Positions 1 to 11,891 of a stretch of 64,000 nt of DNA are shown here, one piece after another (position 1 is the first letter of the stretch; each line of letters starts with the position of its first letter). The DNA comes from Zygnema circumcarinatum. Taxonomy: Eukaryota; Streptophyta; Zygnematophyceae; Zygnematales; Zygnemataceae. The stretch covers positions 679,428 to 743,427 of the forward strand of contig CM074804.1 in the NCBI GenBank assembly GCA_037447605.1, given 5' to 3'. The notes under the pieces are model-generated. The model ran no database searches and had not been told where the DNA came from. It worked only from the letters and a program-made list of their open reading frames with translations. Made by a program: the position numbers and the translations under genes.

Positions 1-50
1 GAGAGAGAGAGAGAGAGGGTGGGGGGAGGGGGAGGGGGAAAAGGAACTAG
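1..50. repeat. (GA)n microsatellite and G-rich tract
   Basis: The window opens in a (GA) dinucleotide run of about 17 bases followed by a G-rich purine tract. It lies in what is probably an intron of the RCC1-repeat gene on the minus strand, whose last visible exon ends at 226. No function is inferred. Confidence 0.9.
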
Positions 51-225
51 AAGAAAAAGAAACGCAAACAATGGTAGGACACAACAACCGAACATGGCTT
101 GCACCCTCGTTCACGCAATTAAGAGAATTCATTAGTTTGAAAAGTTCCGCCTCTTGCTGCACCTTCCTACCTGCTGATTGTTTCCTCCACTTGGTTTAGA
201 ATGCTAAGGAAAATCAGGTGCTTAC

Positions 226-3200
226 CAAGTGCAACTGCGCTATGGCTGCCCCCACAAGCAACATGCTCCGCTGCATCCCCCAAACCCTCCACACGCTTGG
301 GCTCATCCTCATCCCTCTCACGACCTGTTCCCTGTTAAGAGATAGACAGAGAAAGAAAGCGAAAGAGAAGTGAGAAGAGCGAGAGAGAGAGGGAAGAGAA
401 AGTGAGAATTAAGAGGGGAGTAGGAGAAGCGGTGTTCATTGATTTTCTAGTACGCTAAGACTTATCAGATGATGGTCTGATAGAATTGACAGCCTTGCTG
501 GTGTAGGTGTTCAGGTTTCAACGTAGAAATACAACTCTGCACTGAATGCAGTCCGCAGGAGAGGAGGGAAGGCTGACTGCTGCCTGCACTCGTTTCCTCA
601 GTCAGGGTCTACGGAAACTTGCCATGGAAACCGACCCTACATGTTTGACTGAAAGGTGAAAGCAGCTAAGGAGTGAGGAGGAAAGTGCAGCTCTGCAACG
701 CGAGAAGATGACTACGGCAGTAGCCCTCCCACCACTCTCCGTCCCTCATCTCTCGCTCCCTCTATCCCCTCTCCATTCCCACTTTGCAGAATAGCGGTTC
801 ACTTACTAATTGCCAAAAGCGTCCATAGCCGAAGGTGTGAACACGTCCATATTCTGCACAGGTTGCTCCTCTTATTCGCTATTAGTCGGCAAACGGGTTT
901 GAGGGACTTAAAACAGACCCAAATTTTCAATATTCCCAGAATCCCTAAACTCTGAAAAGAAGCTACGGAAAGTCCAGTGTTGAGCATCCTGTTCCCTCAA
1001 CAAGATATTCGTGCCTTCCGCTCCCAGATTCTGACAAAACGTAAAAAACTTCAAAATCCATAGTATTCGGAGTGAATCAAGAGAAATATCTCACCATCAA
1101 TGGCTGCCGAATGCTGATGTCCCGCTGCTATGTGCCTCATCTGCTTAACAGAACGAGACCACAGAGAGAGAGAAGAGGGGGGGGGGGGGGTTTCTATTAG
1201 AAAACGTCCAGTATGGTAATTGATTTACTGCAGTCATTCTACCTTCAATCTGGACCAAGTTTTTTAAAAGTAAAAAGGAGAACTTACTTCTCCGATTCCA
1301 TTCCATACTCTGAGCCGCTTTTTGCAGCACCACCTACTTATTACGGTTCGACTACCTGTCATCACTACCTTCCTTTCCATTTCCTTTCCCTACATTTACA
1401 TTGTAATCTTCTCTGCATACCTTTTGGCCGTCAAATGCCTTGACCCTTTGTGGTTTTCTTTCCCTGTTTCAACCCTCCAAAAACCAACACTTCAAGCTTA
1501 GCATGTGAGAATGCTACTAATGCTTTGATGTCCAACAAACTCCATCGATAGAAACAGCCAAAGGAGGAGCATAAAACCATCCACATAAAGCAAGGTCCCT
1601 TCGATAATCCCTTGTAAACAACCCTTTCTCAAAGAAACAGAGCAGCCCTTACGTGTGCCGTCCTGCTAGCCGCTGAAATAGCGACATAGAACCAATTCCA
1701 AGGCGACCGTTCCGTCGACTGCCCCAACCATACACCTCTCCCTCTTCTGTAGACCTCCATCCAAGCCCGCAAGTTTCAGACACGACTGTTATGTGCAGAA
1801 GAGAGTATGGAGATGTGACTGGGTGGAGAGACAGAAAGGGAAGGGGTTGGTACAATGCGAGAGGGGAAAGAGAAAGAGAAAGGGGAGTGCTTAAGAAGGG
1901 AGACAGGTCGAGAGGTGAGAGAGTTCAAAGTGCGGAAGGAGAAAGGGCCAGGAGAAAAAGGATGAGGGATGACAAAGAAAGTGAAAGAGAGAAAGAGGCA
2001 AAGAGGAGGAGCTGCAGGTGGCTTTCTGCAACGTTTGACACATAATTAACTAAACTTTAGTAACCCTTTGCAGTGTTCCCAGTCAGGGAAGCATAGGACC
2101 TCTCAATCAGCTTCTTTATGGCAGAGCAAAATTGATGAATGGCTCACGTGTAAGGGCCAAAGTGTGCTGTGCGCCAAGCGCCACCTGTCGCAATCTAGCG
2201 CCTCCAAGTGTCTCTACCAATCGGGGCTCCCAGACTGACCTGGAAAGACCTGCATCTTTCCCAGCCATTTTTAGACTACATCGCACTCACTATATTGGAA
2301 TGTAAGGTGCTCTGAATGTATGCGATGGCGATAGAAGGAAAAGTAAATATTATACAACTCAAAAAAGTAATTCGATCTCTTTATATTATCTTTCTTTCCG
2401 TTTTCCTTTTGTTTGAGGGTGACCACCAAATACCTGATGCCAAACCGAGCTGGTCGTGGCGGTTTGAGCCCCACATGTAAAGGTCTCCCTGCTCTGCCAT
2501 CCCTCCCTTCAAAGAAAGTGAAATCAAGAGACAAAGAGAACAAGATGCGCGAGAAAGAAAAGAACTGAAAAATGTCGGACAACTACCAAATTAAAGTAGA
2601 TGGATTAAACAAAAATAAATCAAAAAGACTCCTTTTCACAGATTTTGCCCATCAGGTGATTGTTTGGCCTAAATATACATCAGCAAATACAAAAGATATT
2701 CCCCATAAGTCTTTTAAAGCATTGACTTGTGTGGTCAGCTCCCTAAGCCATGCTGACGAAGAGATAGACGATTGGCAGACAAAGTTCGAATCTATTCGCA
2801 AGAAAGTGCAAAATGGTTGCAAAGAATCACCTGAAATACAAGCAGAGTGATAATGACCAGCTGCTACAGCTATGGATGGCGGTAAACCTGCCACCTTCAC
2901 AGGCACCTGCGGAACAACAACAGCACGAGTAGAACATGGCTATTGTCAAAAACATGAAACACTAACAAGAAGAGTGAATTGGGAAACTTGTTAAAAAGGA
3001 CCGAAAGTAAATCTGGCAACCATGAAAAGGGTTGACGATCCTAGCGCGACTTTCAAGCTCAGAGGCTCCTCAGGGTTTTGACAGAATACAATGGGATTGA
3101 GAGAGACCAAAGGAAAACGTGGTATCATGTTTCCATTTGGTGATATTCACATGGTGAGCATGGATTGTACCACTGCAAAGGGAGTGGAGGGAGGGAGGCC

Positions 3201-3921
3201 AAGCTGTCCGCAGTCGTTCAGCCCCATTGCATGCACACTCCCATCACCTACTCTGTCAAGCCCCCCAAAACCGTGAAAACTCGTGAAGGGACCAAGGAAG
3301 AGAAACACATTTTGCCCTATGGGTGTTTAGACTCTCAACAGATCAATGAAAAGAGCACTTCACTGCAGCAAAGAAGAAGACACACTAACAACGATTCGAC
3401 TAACAACTTAGGCGATATCACAAAATCAAGACAAAGACGAATGAATTGGTAAGAGGTTCTTGCAGTAGTATGCATGTGTGTTTTTGTGTACGCATGTGCA
3501 TACATATACAGAATTTAGGTATGCGTGTGCTGTGGGTTGTGATGTAAAGGTGCTTCAAGAAGTGCATGTTTGACCACAAACCAACTCAAAAACATAAACA
3601 CGTGATTGAGAAAACCTCACCACTAAGAACCAAAGTGTGTGCTCCTCCACATGCAACTTCCAAGGGCTCCCTGCCGTCAAATTCACTACACACGCTCGGC
3701 ACTTGGCGCGAAGTTAAGGGCTTCCCCAGGCCTAGCCGTCCAAAATCGCCATTCCCCCAAACCACCATGGATCGCTTGGATGATTTCTCCTCCCTTTCGC
3801 TCTTACTGCAGAAACTCCGAAAGCTCTGCAATCCTCCTCCACCCCCTCCATGCAAGGAAGCACCGGGAATCGTTTTGAAAATGTCTCCAAGGTGTGCCTT
3901 TCTGTTCCATTTTGAAACCAT
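226..3921 (-). CDS. RCC1-repeat beta-propeller protein, possibly organellar (RUG3/RCC1L-like), partial
   Basis: Exons, in transcription order: 3921-3621, 3247-3171, 2906-2831, 2493-2434, 2249-2148, 1746-1653, 1309-1288, 1140-1095, 853-807, 331-226. All junctions are GT-AG and the phases agree, giving 310 residues before the left window edge. The chain shows successive RCC1 blade signatures: VWGNGDFGRLGLG, then CGGAHTLVLSGDG, MGLNDCGQLG, AAGHYHSACIS, LYMWGSNRHDQLGL, LGAQHTLALT, VYGWGSRRNGRLGIGS, AAGHQHSAAIDG and ACGGSHSAVAL. The chosen ATG gives about 60 residues rich in Lys, Arg and Ser before the first blade, consistent with an organellar presequence; an in-frame ATG lies upstream at 4143. 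The order of blades and this N-terminus resemble plant RUG3 and animal RCC1L, which are mitochondrial; that assignment is inference. One exon is only 22 nt. At least one more blade should lie beyond the window. Confidence 0.8.
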
Positions 3922-4467
3922 CAAGTAGACATCTAACCCTAACCCTAATTCTGCTCCACCAGATCGTACAGTTTGACGTCTTGAGCCTGCACACTCGTGC
4001 AAGCAGCCATCATGGACAGCTGCTAGCGGTTGCTGCTGCATGTATCCCTTGTGCCACGAGCCCTGCTGCTGCATCGTCAGCTGCGCCCTCTGCAGAATTG
4101 CGCGAGCTTGCCGCCGCCATGAAGGAGCTATGGCAGCTGCCATTCCCTCTGCTGTTGCAGAGACCTGCCTCCCTAAAGAGACCTGCTCTCCAACCCTAAT
4201 GCCACTCGCAAGCTACCGCATGGCCCAGTGCTGTAATCCCACTCCTCATCTATCTACAAGACTTGAATAACCCAGAACATGAGCTGGCCCTGAGAAAGAG
4301 ACGTCACATCAGTCATGGCTCTCCGAGCACCTGCACACATCACATATCCCTTTGTTCGGAATTTGGAAAAGTGAATGTCAGAGTTTATCATCGCGAACAT
4401 GTGCAGCTTTTCTTCCTCAGGTCCTCCTTTCTGACCTTTGGGCTATTCGTGGTTTCCCAAACCAATA
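3922..4467. other. Divergent intergenic region, left part
   Basis: Non-coding DNA between the RCC1 gene (leftward) and the oxygenase gene (rightward). It holds a short CCCTAACCCTAA telo-box-like run near 3933-3948, about 12 nt upstream of the RCC1 start codon chosen here, which may be part of its promoter or leader. I see no supported gene. Confidence 0.5.
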
Positions 4468-4624
4468 GGGGGTGTCAGACTTAAAAAATTTCAGTACGCG
4501 TGTTCGTAAGTTTGACATCAGAACGAGTACTCCAGTATAATCGCGATCCTCCTGCGGCGGAGTACTTTCGTAACCTTTTTTTTCGTAACGCTTTTCGTAA
4601 GATTTTGTTAAGTCTGACATCCCC
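4468..4624. mobile_element. Short TIR element (MITE) with TA target duplication
   Basis: A 157-bp element flanked by TA on both sides (4466-4467 and 4625-4626). Its left end reads GGGGGTGTCAGACTTAA and the reverse complement of its right end reads GGGGATGTCAGACTTAA, one mismatch in 17. Inside lies a second inverted pair around AGTACTCC and GGAGTACT, so the whole element can fold. It has no coding capacity. TA duplication with short terminal repeats is typical of Tc1/mariner-derived MITEs; the family assignment is inference. Confidence 0.75.
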
Positions 4625-5219
4625 TAATGCCAAAGCTTTTCGTGTTCTCCATTGTGAACCTACTTCAGCATCACCAATGAAACTACGCCACGTGTCCAAA
4701 TAGTACACGTGGAGAGATCCTAATGGGAGTGCCGACATCTACAAAAAAAAAAAAAAAAAACATTTTAAAATTTTGAATTGCGCCCCACACAGCTGTGCAC
4801 ACGTGGCACGTTCAGTTTGCTGAGCCGCGTTCTCTTCTACATGCGTCACAGTTACCGTTATGTTTCGCGTTCCAGTGTTCCTTGAAGCTAGTTCCGTTCC
4901 AATACTTCAGCGCTACGGGCTGCCCGTAGAGCTCAAAAAGTTCGAAAGTTTGAGTTTGGTTGCCCCCCTTTCGGGGGCCCTCGCCCTCGGGCCCTTTCCC
5001 GCCACTTCTCCCTCCCTGTCGCTCTCTTCGCCGTCTCCCCTCCCTCCCTCGTTTGATCCCTCCCTCTCTCCCGCCCTCCCTACATCCCTCCCTCGCTGTA
5101 GCCCTCCTTCCTTCTCTCCCTACCCGCTCCCTCTCGACCTCCCTCCCCCCCCCCGTCCCTCCCTCCCTCCCTCCCTCCCTCCCTCCCTCCCTCCCCCCCC
5201 TCCTCCCCGGGTGGCTGGC
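4625..5219 (+). other. Probable promoter/leader with CCCT-rich tract
   Basis: Contains a poly(A) run at about 4741-4760 and, from about 4990 to 5215, an almost pure pyrimidine tract made of CCCT units that ends just before the oxygenase start codon. The reading frame is open through the tract from 4860, but the translated tract is low-complexity Pro/Ser/Leu, so I treat it as 5' untranslated DNA. Pyrimidine-rich leaders of this type are common near plant transcription starts. Confidence 0.5.
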
Positions 5220-8071
5220 ATGGACTTCCCCGTGTTCGATCTCGGCCCCGTCCTCCCCCTCCTCGAGGCGGGCCGCAGCGCCTCCCCCGGCTCTGACCCC
5301 TCCTGCGCGTACCCTGAGCCTTTTCTCCGCACGTGCGAGGAAGTGGCAAGGTGCCTCCTGGAGACACGTGTCGCCGTGGTCCGCGACCCGCGCTGTGTCG
5401 CTGCTCAGAACGACGCATTCCTGGACATGATGGAGCGCTACTTTGCGCAGGAAGATTCCAAGAAGCTGCAGGAGGCCTACCCGGAGCTGCATTACCAGGT
5501 GCCCATTTCTTGAATTGGGTCCTTTTGTGCGCCTCTGTGGGGGGCTCTGTTTGGGGACATATGGGAGAGGGGGGGGAGGGGGAGCAGGTTTAAGGAGACG
5601 CATTAAACCATAACCCATGGCATTGCGACCAAAATATTTTATTGCACTTTTGGGCTTAAAGTTTTAGAGGCCTACTTACATCCCCTTCGCTTTCTGGGCT
5701 GCAGGTCGGAGTGACCCCTGAGGGCCACGAGGTGCCCCGCGCCGCCATGGATGCGGAGCTCCAAAAAGAGATTTCCCGCCAGGCGGCGGAGCACAGAGCT
5801 CATCTCCCGAAGGGGGCCGACCGCAAGTGGCGCTTTATGTGGAGAGTGGGAACGCGCTCGCTGAATACCAAATTCAAGGTATAGTTAGTTATGGGATCAT
5901 TACTGAATGAAGCTCAATGTGATTGATAAGCTAAATTGATGAATTAAATTGTTTAAATTGGTCTACAGTGATTGGGTTAGAATTGATCAAAATGAATGAA
6001 AACGGAGTAAATATGCACTGACTGATTGATGAATCGTGCAGGAGCTGAATGCAGAGCCTGTTATTCCTGAGGGCTTCCCGGAATGGAAGGCCGTAATGGA
6101 TGGATGGGGAGAAACAATGGTGGCAGCAGTGGAGGTAGGCGCCTCTGTTTCTTGTTTATTCTGCATCGCATCTGTTCAGCAATTTGACTTGAACACTGCT
6201 TGCAAGCAATGCGTTCCCGGATGCCTCTTTTTCCGGTTTCTGGCACTAAAGGTCTACTCTTTGTTAAGGATAAGGGATGGATGTGGCAGGCCACAGTGAA
6301 TGCCTATGAAGTAGTCGACTGCATTAGTTCGCAAGCGTGAACAATGAATTGAAATATTATTTTCTTTTTTAACTTATGTGTGCAGGCTGTTGCAGAAATG
6401 GCAGCCATAGGCTTCAAGCTGCCGCAGGATGCATTCACCTCTCGGATGAAAAACGTGAGGCTCTGAGATTCACTCTCGAAACATCAGTAGAACCTCTACT
6501 TGCTTGAAACTCACCCATATTACCTTGCAACTTGGAGTACTAACCTATCCTGCAGGGTTCTTAGGATAAGTGAACCAGGGAGATTCAGAAGATTCCCAAA
6601 TATTTTGATTCTGATTAAGTTAAGGAGGGTGGGGCGTATGATCAGGGCCCTCACCTGCTGGCGCCGACTGGCAGCGACTTGGACCGCTATGGAGAGCAAG
6701 GCACCATCTTCGCGGGCTATCACTATGACTTCAACCTCCTCACAATCCATGGCCGAAGCCGCTTCCCGGGACTCTTCATTTGGCTCAAAGACGGGCGTAA
6801 AGTCGCGGTTCATGTTCCTGAGGGTTGTCTGCTGGTGCAGGCAGGCAAGCAGGTGACTTTCTTCCCTTTAACAAAGTGAATGGGAAAGGCTTTGTTCGAG
6901 TTTTTCTTGAGTTTTCGTGGTTAGAAGGGATTGGGGCATCAAGAAGATTGAAGGTTTGTAGGGCGTATAGAGCATCCAGCACAGCTGCGCTGCATGCAAC
7001 ATGCAACATGCTCGCTTGCAGGCTGGAATCTTTAGGGATGGTGGGTTCTAAAAATAAATCCTCAAAAGATTCTTGGGTAAGCTGCGGCCTGTGCTGCCCC
7101 TTGTAGATTTTTTATGCAGAAGTGAAAATCAATTTGGAGCTTGCCCATGAATGCGACTGACTCCGTAATGAGTTTTTGGCATGTTTTTTGAGTTTGCAGC
7201 AAGCTATAGCTGTTTACTGATGAGTATTGGCTGGTCGGTGCAGATGGAATGGCTGACAGGTGGAGAGTGTGGTGCTGGAATGCACGAAGTGGTAGTGACT
7301 GAGAAGACTCTCAAAGCGGTGGAAACTGCGCGGAAGGAGGGCCGCAGCCTATGGCGCGTTTCATCAACGGTGAGGCAGCCATGGCCCTTTCCTCCATTTC
7401 CTCGTACACTTCCTTGTTGAATTATTGCAAAAGAGCTGCCTGTACTTTTCCCCCACCTTGAGGGAGGGTTGAACCCAGAACCATGAGGGTAGGTTGCAAT
7501 TTGGACATGTCAAGCCCCACTGTGCATAGACGAACAGTTTTTTTTGTAGTTCCCAGTTGCATTGTTAACTTGGATGCCTGAGATTCAGAGTATGTTTAGG
7601 TACGTGCACTTGTCGGCGTTAAATTGACCCATTCTTCTGTGTGAACAAAGGAGATGCTGGCTGGGTATACATGCATTTTTTGACAAAGAATGAAGGCGAT
7701 CGTCTATCCTTGTCCAGCAAGTGTAGTGGATGGATGGATGGAATAGCTGGATTCACTATCAGGCCATTATGCCCCCTGCTGTTTTTGCTGATGGAGGATG
7801 GCAAGAAAACAGTCAGTTTGTCCCTGGATTAAAAGGGCTTAGTCCGTCGAAAGTGGCTTAATGAAATTCAATACTAAGACTTGAGGGTGCTCTATTGCAG
7901 CTTTTTGCGCATGTGGCATCAGATGCTGTCCTTGAACCCCTCGGACACTTTGCGGAGTCAGCATTGGCACAAAAGTATCCACCCACACTGGCAGGGAACT
8001 TTGCGGAGGCAGAATTGTCTGCAATTGACTTAAAGAAGAAGCGGATTTCGCCAATCAAATCTCTGAATTAA
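5220..8071 (+). CDS. 2-oxoglutarate/Fe(II)-dependent oxygenase (isopenicillin N synthase-like fold)
   Basis: Exons 5220-5498, 5705-5878, 6042-6134, 6386-6454, 6646-6852, 7244-7369, 7901-8071; 372 residues. All six introns are phase 0. The N-terminus MDFPVFDLGPVL matches the start of the DIOX_N region. The C-terminal jelly-roll carries the iron ligands His231-x-Asp233 (GYHYDFNLLTIHG) and distal His288 (ECGAGMHEVV), and a co-substrate anchoring Arg312-x-Ser314 (WRVSS). These are the expected facial triad and 2-oxoglutarate-binding residues of the family, so the enzyme should be active. Its substrate cannot be read from the sequence. Plant relatives range from hormone and flavonoid enzymes to uncharacterised soluble oxygenases. 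The start was placed after the pyrimidine tract because the family motif begins there. It is divergently transcribed from the RCC1-repeat gene. Confidence 0.85.
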
Positions 8072-8960
8072 ATAAAAATGGGTGTGCCCCTGCTTCGTGA
8101 AGAAGATCTGGGAGAGATTTCGACAATTATTGAACATCTGCGGAGGTTGGAACGACGGAAGCTGTTTGAAAAGTCTCAGCACGGGCGAAGGGTGAAGTTC
8201 TATTCACTTCCATTGTATGTTAGTTCGAATAATATTTTTTCCTTTTCTTATGATCGATGTGTACAGATTCAGTCAGGTCACATGCTGTAGCAGTGAACTC
8301 GAGGCGTGGAGATGATACCGTTGCTGAGTGGGTGGGGGGAGAGGGGGAGAGACAGAGGGCGAGAGGGAGAGGGAGAGGGAGAGAGAAAAGGGGGGCGGGG
8401 AGGGAACGAGGAGTGGTTGTACAGAGTATGTGTTAAGCATTCAGGTCAAGGCGATAGAATTTGAAGCGAGTGGGAGAGAGACAGAGTTAGGGAATTAGGG
8501 GATCCTTTCTGGAAATAGTTCCATCAACTTTTTCAAAAAGTATATTTCTGTGTGTACAAGGTGTCCAGATAAGCGCCGTTTGACATCACCATCACATTTC
8601 AATGGAATACAAAAGAGGTGCATTTTTTTGACAAAAAATCGATTCTATCAACCAAATATTTCGCAATAATAGATGAAGGCTCGCCTATGCAGGATTTCTT
8701 GTTTCCTTGTTATTTCTTGCTTTCTTGGGTCCACCTGCAGGCCCTCCCTCTGCTTGAGTTCGAGCAGAGTCGTGCAGTCCTCAGCTTGTAGGCGCGCCAC
8801 TTCCACCAGCGCCAGGTCCACCTGCACGGCAGATCCACCCGGGTGGATCCGGAGCAACTGCGCAAGGGTGTGGATCCCCACAGAGGGGAATGCCGGCTCG
8901 GCTGTGCCTCTCACAGAACGGCTTAAAGGGAATGGGACCTCACTATTCAACCTACGTGTC
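8072..8960. other. Downstream region of the oxygenase gene
   Basis: Probable 3' untranslated region followed by a purine-rich GGGAGA tract at about 8330-8410. A 70-codon frame starts 6 nt after the oxygenase stop (8078-8290) but resembles nothing I know. No other gene is supported. Confidence 0.4.
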
Positions 8961-9157
8961 GGTGGTTCCCCGTGCTGCTTGTGGCCATGTACATTTGATG
9001 GCCTCGCCATCGGGAGATCAATGCCACTTCCTTTCTCTCTTAAAGGGAATCCTTGCAATGTGTGGCGTTGGGATACGAGGAAGAGGGAAAATGGCATTGA
9101 CTTCACGATGGCGAGGCCATCAAATGTACATGGACAAAAGCAGCATGGGAACCACGA
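8961..9157. repeat. Foldback repeat built from a recurring ~60-nt cassette
   Basis: Two arms of about 75 nt (around 8961-9035 and 9080-9157) are inverted copies of each other at roughly 85% identity by eye, separated by about 45 nt. Each arm contains TCCATGTACATTTGATGGC or its close variant followed by the core GATGGC-NNN-GCCATC, itself a 6-bp hairpin with a 3-nt loop. The same cassette occurs singly at about 10085, 27418 and 55207. I could not find convincing target-site duplications. Confidence 0.65.
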
Positions 9158-9435
9158 GGAACTATGCACAAGGATAAGAGGCGTACATTTAGGCTATTAC
9201 TGTAACTAAAAAGTGGGACGCGGGCAGCCCTGAAATGTTTACTGCTGCTGTGTGCGCGACGCAAGCGTCCGCGATTGGGCCGCGAGCTGTGGTGTGGCCT
9301 AAACTGATGGGTCGTGCGCCTACCTCGTCTACAATGTGCATCGAACCGTAGGGATTGACACGTGGCGCCATCGCCGTGGGGGAATGGTTGCGTGAGGTGC
9401 ACGTGACGTGATGTGACGTACGCGCCAAAGGGGGG

Positions 9436-9740
9436 CTGCACCTGGTCGTGTTCGCGGCGGAGGACCGGAAAGAATTTCAGCTGCCCGACTGACGCTCGCT
9501 CAATCGCGGACGGACACGGCAGCCGAAAACTTTTCGGGCCATGGGTTGGACCAACCATTGGAATGGTTGCGATTTGCAAACCGTTGATTCCCGATCCAAC
9601 CAACCATTGGATCCAATGGTTGCAATAATTGGCAATGGTTGGCTGGGTGACCAGCCAATGGTTGCAAACATTGGCAATGGTTGGGTGGGTCGAGAATCAA
9701 TTGTCCAATGGTTGTCATTGGCATTGGTTGGCTGAGTAGC
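9436..9740. repeat. Dispersed CCAATGG-rich repeat, copy 1
   Basis: A ~300-bp unit that recurs at about 17578-17850 with near-identical sequence from GGACCGGAAAGAATTTCAGC through the CCAACCATTGG segments. The inner part is made of many short palindromic pieces (CCAACCATTGG, ATTGGCAATGG, TTGGATCCAA). No coding capacity is evident. The DNA just upstream of this copy (about 9358) contains one ACACGTGGCGCCATCG segment resembling a single unit of the minisatellite beside copy 2. Confidence 0.75.
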
Positions 9741-10065
9741 CAGTCAATGCTTACAACCAAATTGCTAACCATAAACCCCTAAACCATCATCATAATCATC
9801 ATCATCAAATGAAAAAGCATGCCACAAAGAGGCATACAAGTATACAACAGAAAAAAAAAATCAAAAATCGTCCAAAAGGATGGCATTTTAAGTCAATTCA
9901 AGCACGTGCAAAGCATTTCATTTTTAGGGTTTGTCAATTTTTTTCTTTTTCCAACTGCCGTCCGCGGACTTCACTTTTTTCGCATCTCGTTGCATCACAT
10001 CACGGTCCCAAACATACTTGTCTCGTCGTATGTTGCCGTGACCAATCATTTTGCTTCACGTGTTC

Positions 10066-10925
10066 AAACTTTCATTGAACTCGCGATGGCGAGGCCATCA
10101 AATGTACATGGACAAAGGCAAAATGTGGAACCACGAAGGACTGGTCACAAAGGACCGAAACACAATAAAACGAAGCTAGGAGCGGAAAATTACGTCTAGG
10201 CACAACAACGCAGCCCTAGAAGCAGCCGCGAAGGTCACCGATGTGAGGCACGTCGCGAGGAGGGAGCGGCAGAAGTCCACCAACACGATCACCAACAACC
10301 GCGAAGACGCTAAAGAAGCGAGAAGCTTGGTGTAACGCTGTGCGCGGCGTAAAATACGCTGCCGTATAAAAGGTAGCCAAGACGCCGGAGGAGGGCTTCC
10401 GGGGCCGTGCATCTCGAAGGAGTGATGGGCGCACTGGCAAAGGAAGGTGTCCAAACAGGTGTCGAGGCAGCCAAAAATCTCAATAGCCATAGGAACAAAC
10501 TCGTCGGCCGCATGCACTGGCGAAGGAAGGTGTCCAAACGGGTGTCGAGGCAGCCAAAAATCTCAATAGCCATAGGAATAAACTCGTCGGCCGCATCACG
10601 AGGAGCATATCGCGCTCACTGCGAAGGGCGCGCTCGTAACGGCCACGCCTTCGCTGTGATGTGTTGCCGCGTGACAATAAATCGCGACGGGTTGGATCGG
10701 CCAACACAATATCCCCAAAAATGCGCCGGGCACCATCCATAAGAGCCAAATCAGGGCGAACTCCGCGCTCGCCACGAATAGTCGGCCGTGGGGACACTAG
10801 GTGGCTCGGCTCCCGTCGCACAAGGTAGTTAGCTTCTTGAGCCACCGCAGCAATCGCATCGCGCACAACATTATGAGCCAAAATGCGTTCGCCCCCATGT
10901 GCGCATCGAAGAAGATGAACGCCCT
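10066..10925 (-). mobile_element. Decayed retroelement tail, reverse-transcriptase C-terminal nuclease-like region, copy A
   Basis: The minus strand encodes, in broken frames, a region with C-HGGE--LAHN at the upstream end, then GVRPDLALMDG and FGDIVLADPT, and further on FVPMAIEIFG. This order of motifs resembles the PD-(D/E)XK-like domain that follows reverse transcriptase in some plant and algal non-LTR elements, which is established only as family resemblance here. No reverse transcriptase is present, so the copy is 5'-truncated. The frame is disrupted by an 83-bp tandem duplication (10431-10513 and 10514-10596). The 3' end carries the ~60-nt hairpin cassette at 10085-10130. Copy B lies at 55187-55889. 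Confidence 0.6.
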
Positions 10926-11139
10926 CCAACGTGTTCCATCCTTATACTTTGTAGACGCGCGCGATTCGTACATTTCAAATCACCATCCGTACACCCGACG
11001 AAAAAAGGTCTGTATCTATTCTACAAAAGTATGAAACAGCATAAATCGCTAAAAAATCCTTTGTAATCGCTGCCCGGCGAAAAAGTCACTGTTTTTAGAA
11101 AAAAAAGTGACTGTAAATAGTACTTTTGACTTCTGTAGG

Positions 11140-11891
11140 GATCAATGTCGGTGCCGTACACCTCCTTAAGACCGTACAGTGTGGTACAAAAAGGTTCTAT
11201 GTGAGAATTGCGTCGAAGCTAACGGGAACTGTCACATCGACGCGTTTATACGCCATAGAACGGAGGAGAACCGTACGTCGGTGGCAGAGTTCGTTCAGAT
11301 TAGGGTTTGGTCCGTATGGATTGTGGTTTTCCAGAATCAGCACTTGCCGTTTGTTGCGTAACCTGCAGGTAGCATTGTATTCGCCTGTAGGCATGTACTA
11401 GTTTTGAACTCGCACTTTTTCAGAGATTAAACCCTAAAACTCGACCATGATTGATTTTGGATTTTGATACTTTCTCAGAATCAGTACTTGTCTTTTGTTT
11501 GTACAGAACAGTAGAGCCATGTGTGCGCTGAGACACATGTACCAGTTTCGAATTCCCTTGTTTTCGGATCAAAATCCAGAAACCCTAATTTCTTGAAACT
11601 CTAAAACCCTGAACCCTAATTTCTTGGAACCCTAAAATCTCTGATTGAAACTCTAAAACCCTGAACCCTAATTTCTTGGACCCCTCACAATTTGATTTTC
11701 GCCTGAAGACCAAAGCCATACCCGAAAGTTCGAGAAACGCAATGCACAAAACTAAATGAACAAGAACCTAAAACTTTTAACCGAACCAAAATCTCAAGAC
11801 TCAAATCCTGAACCCTGCACCATGTAAAACCTCTGCAACCCTAATCCGCCACTGAACCCTAATCCGCCTCTGAGGCTGCCACGTGTCAACA
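11140..11891 (+). promoter_or_regulatory. GPI8 upstream region with CGTAC and telo-box motifs
   Basis: Contains several GTAC sites, mostly in CCGTAC context, between about 11150 and 11280, and then (11575-11700) a cluster of AACCCTAA-type telo-boxes within a repeated phrase CTAAAACCCTGAACCCTAAT. Telo-boxes near plant transcription starts are associated with growth and translation genes; their action here is inference. The transcription start is unknown. Confidence 0.45.

Noticed and set aside
4860-5219. Extending the oxygenase upstream to an in-frame ATG at 4860
   Set aside because: The extra ~120 residues translate a CCCT tract and have no family similarity, whereas the DIOX_N motif starts at 5220.
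8078-8290. 70-codon frame just after the oxygenase stop
   Set aside because: No recognisable family and probably in the 3' untranslated region; could be a remnant but I cannot support it.
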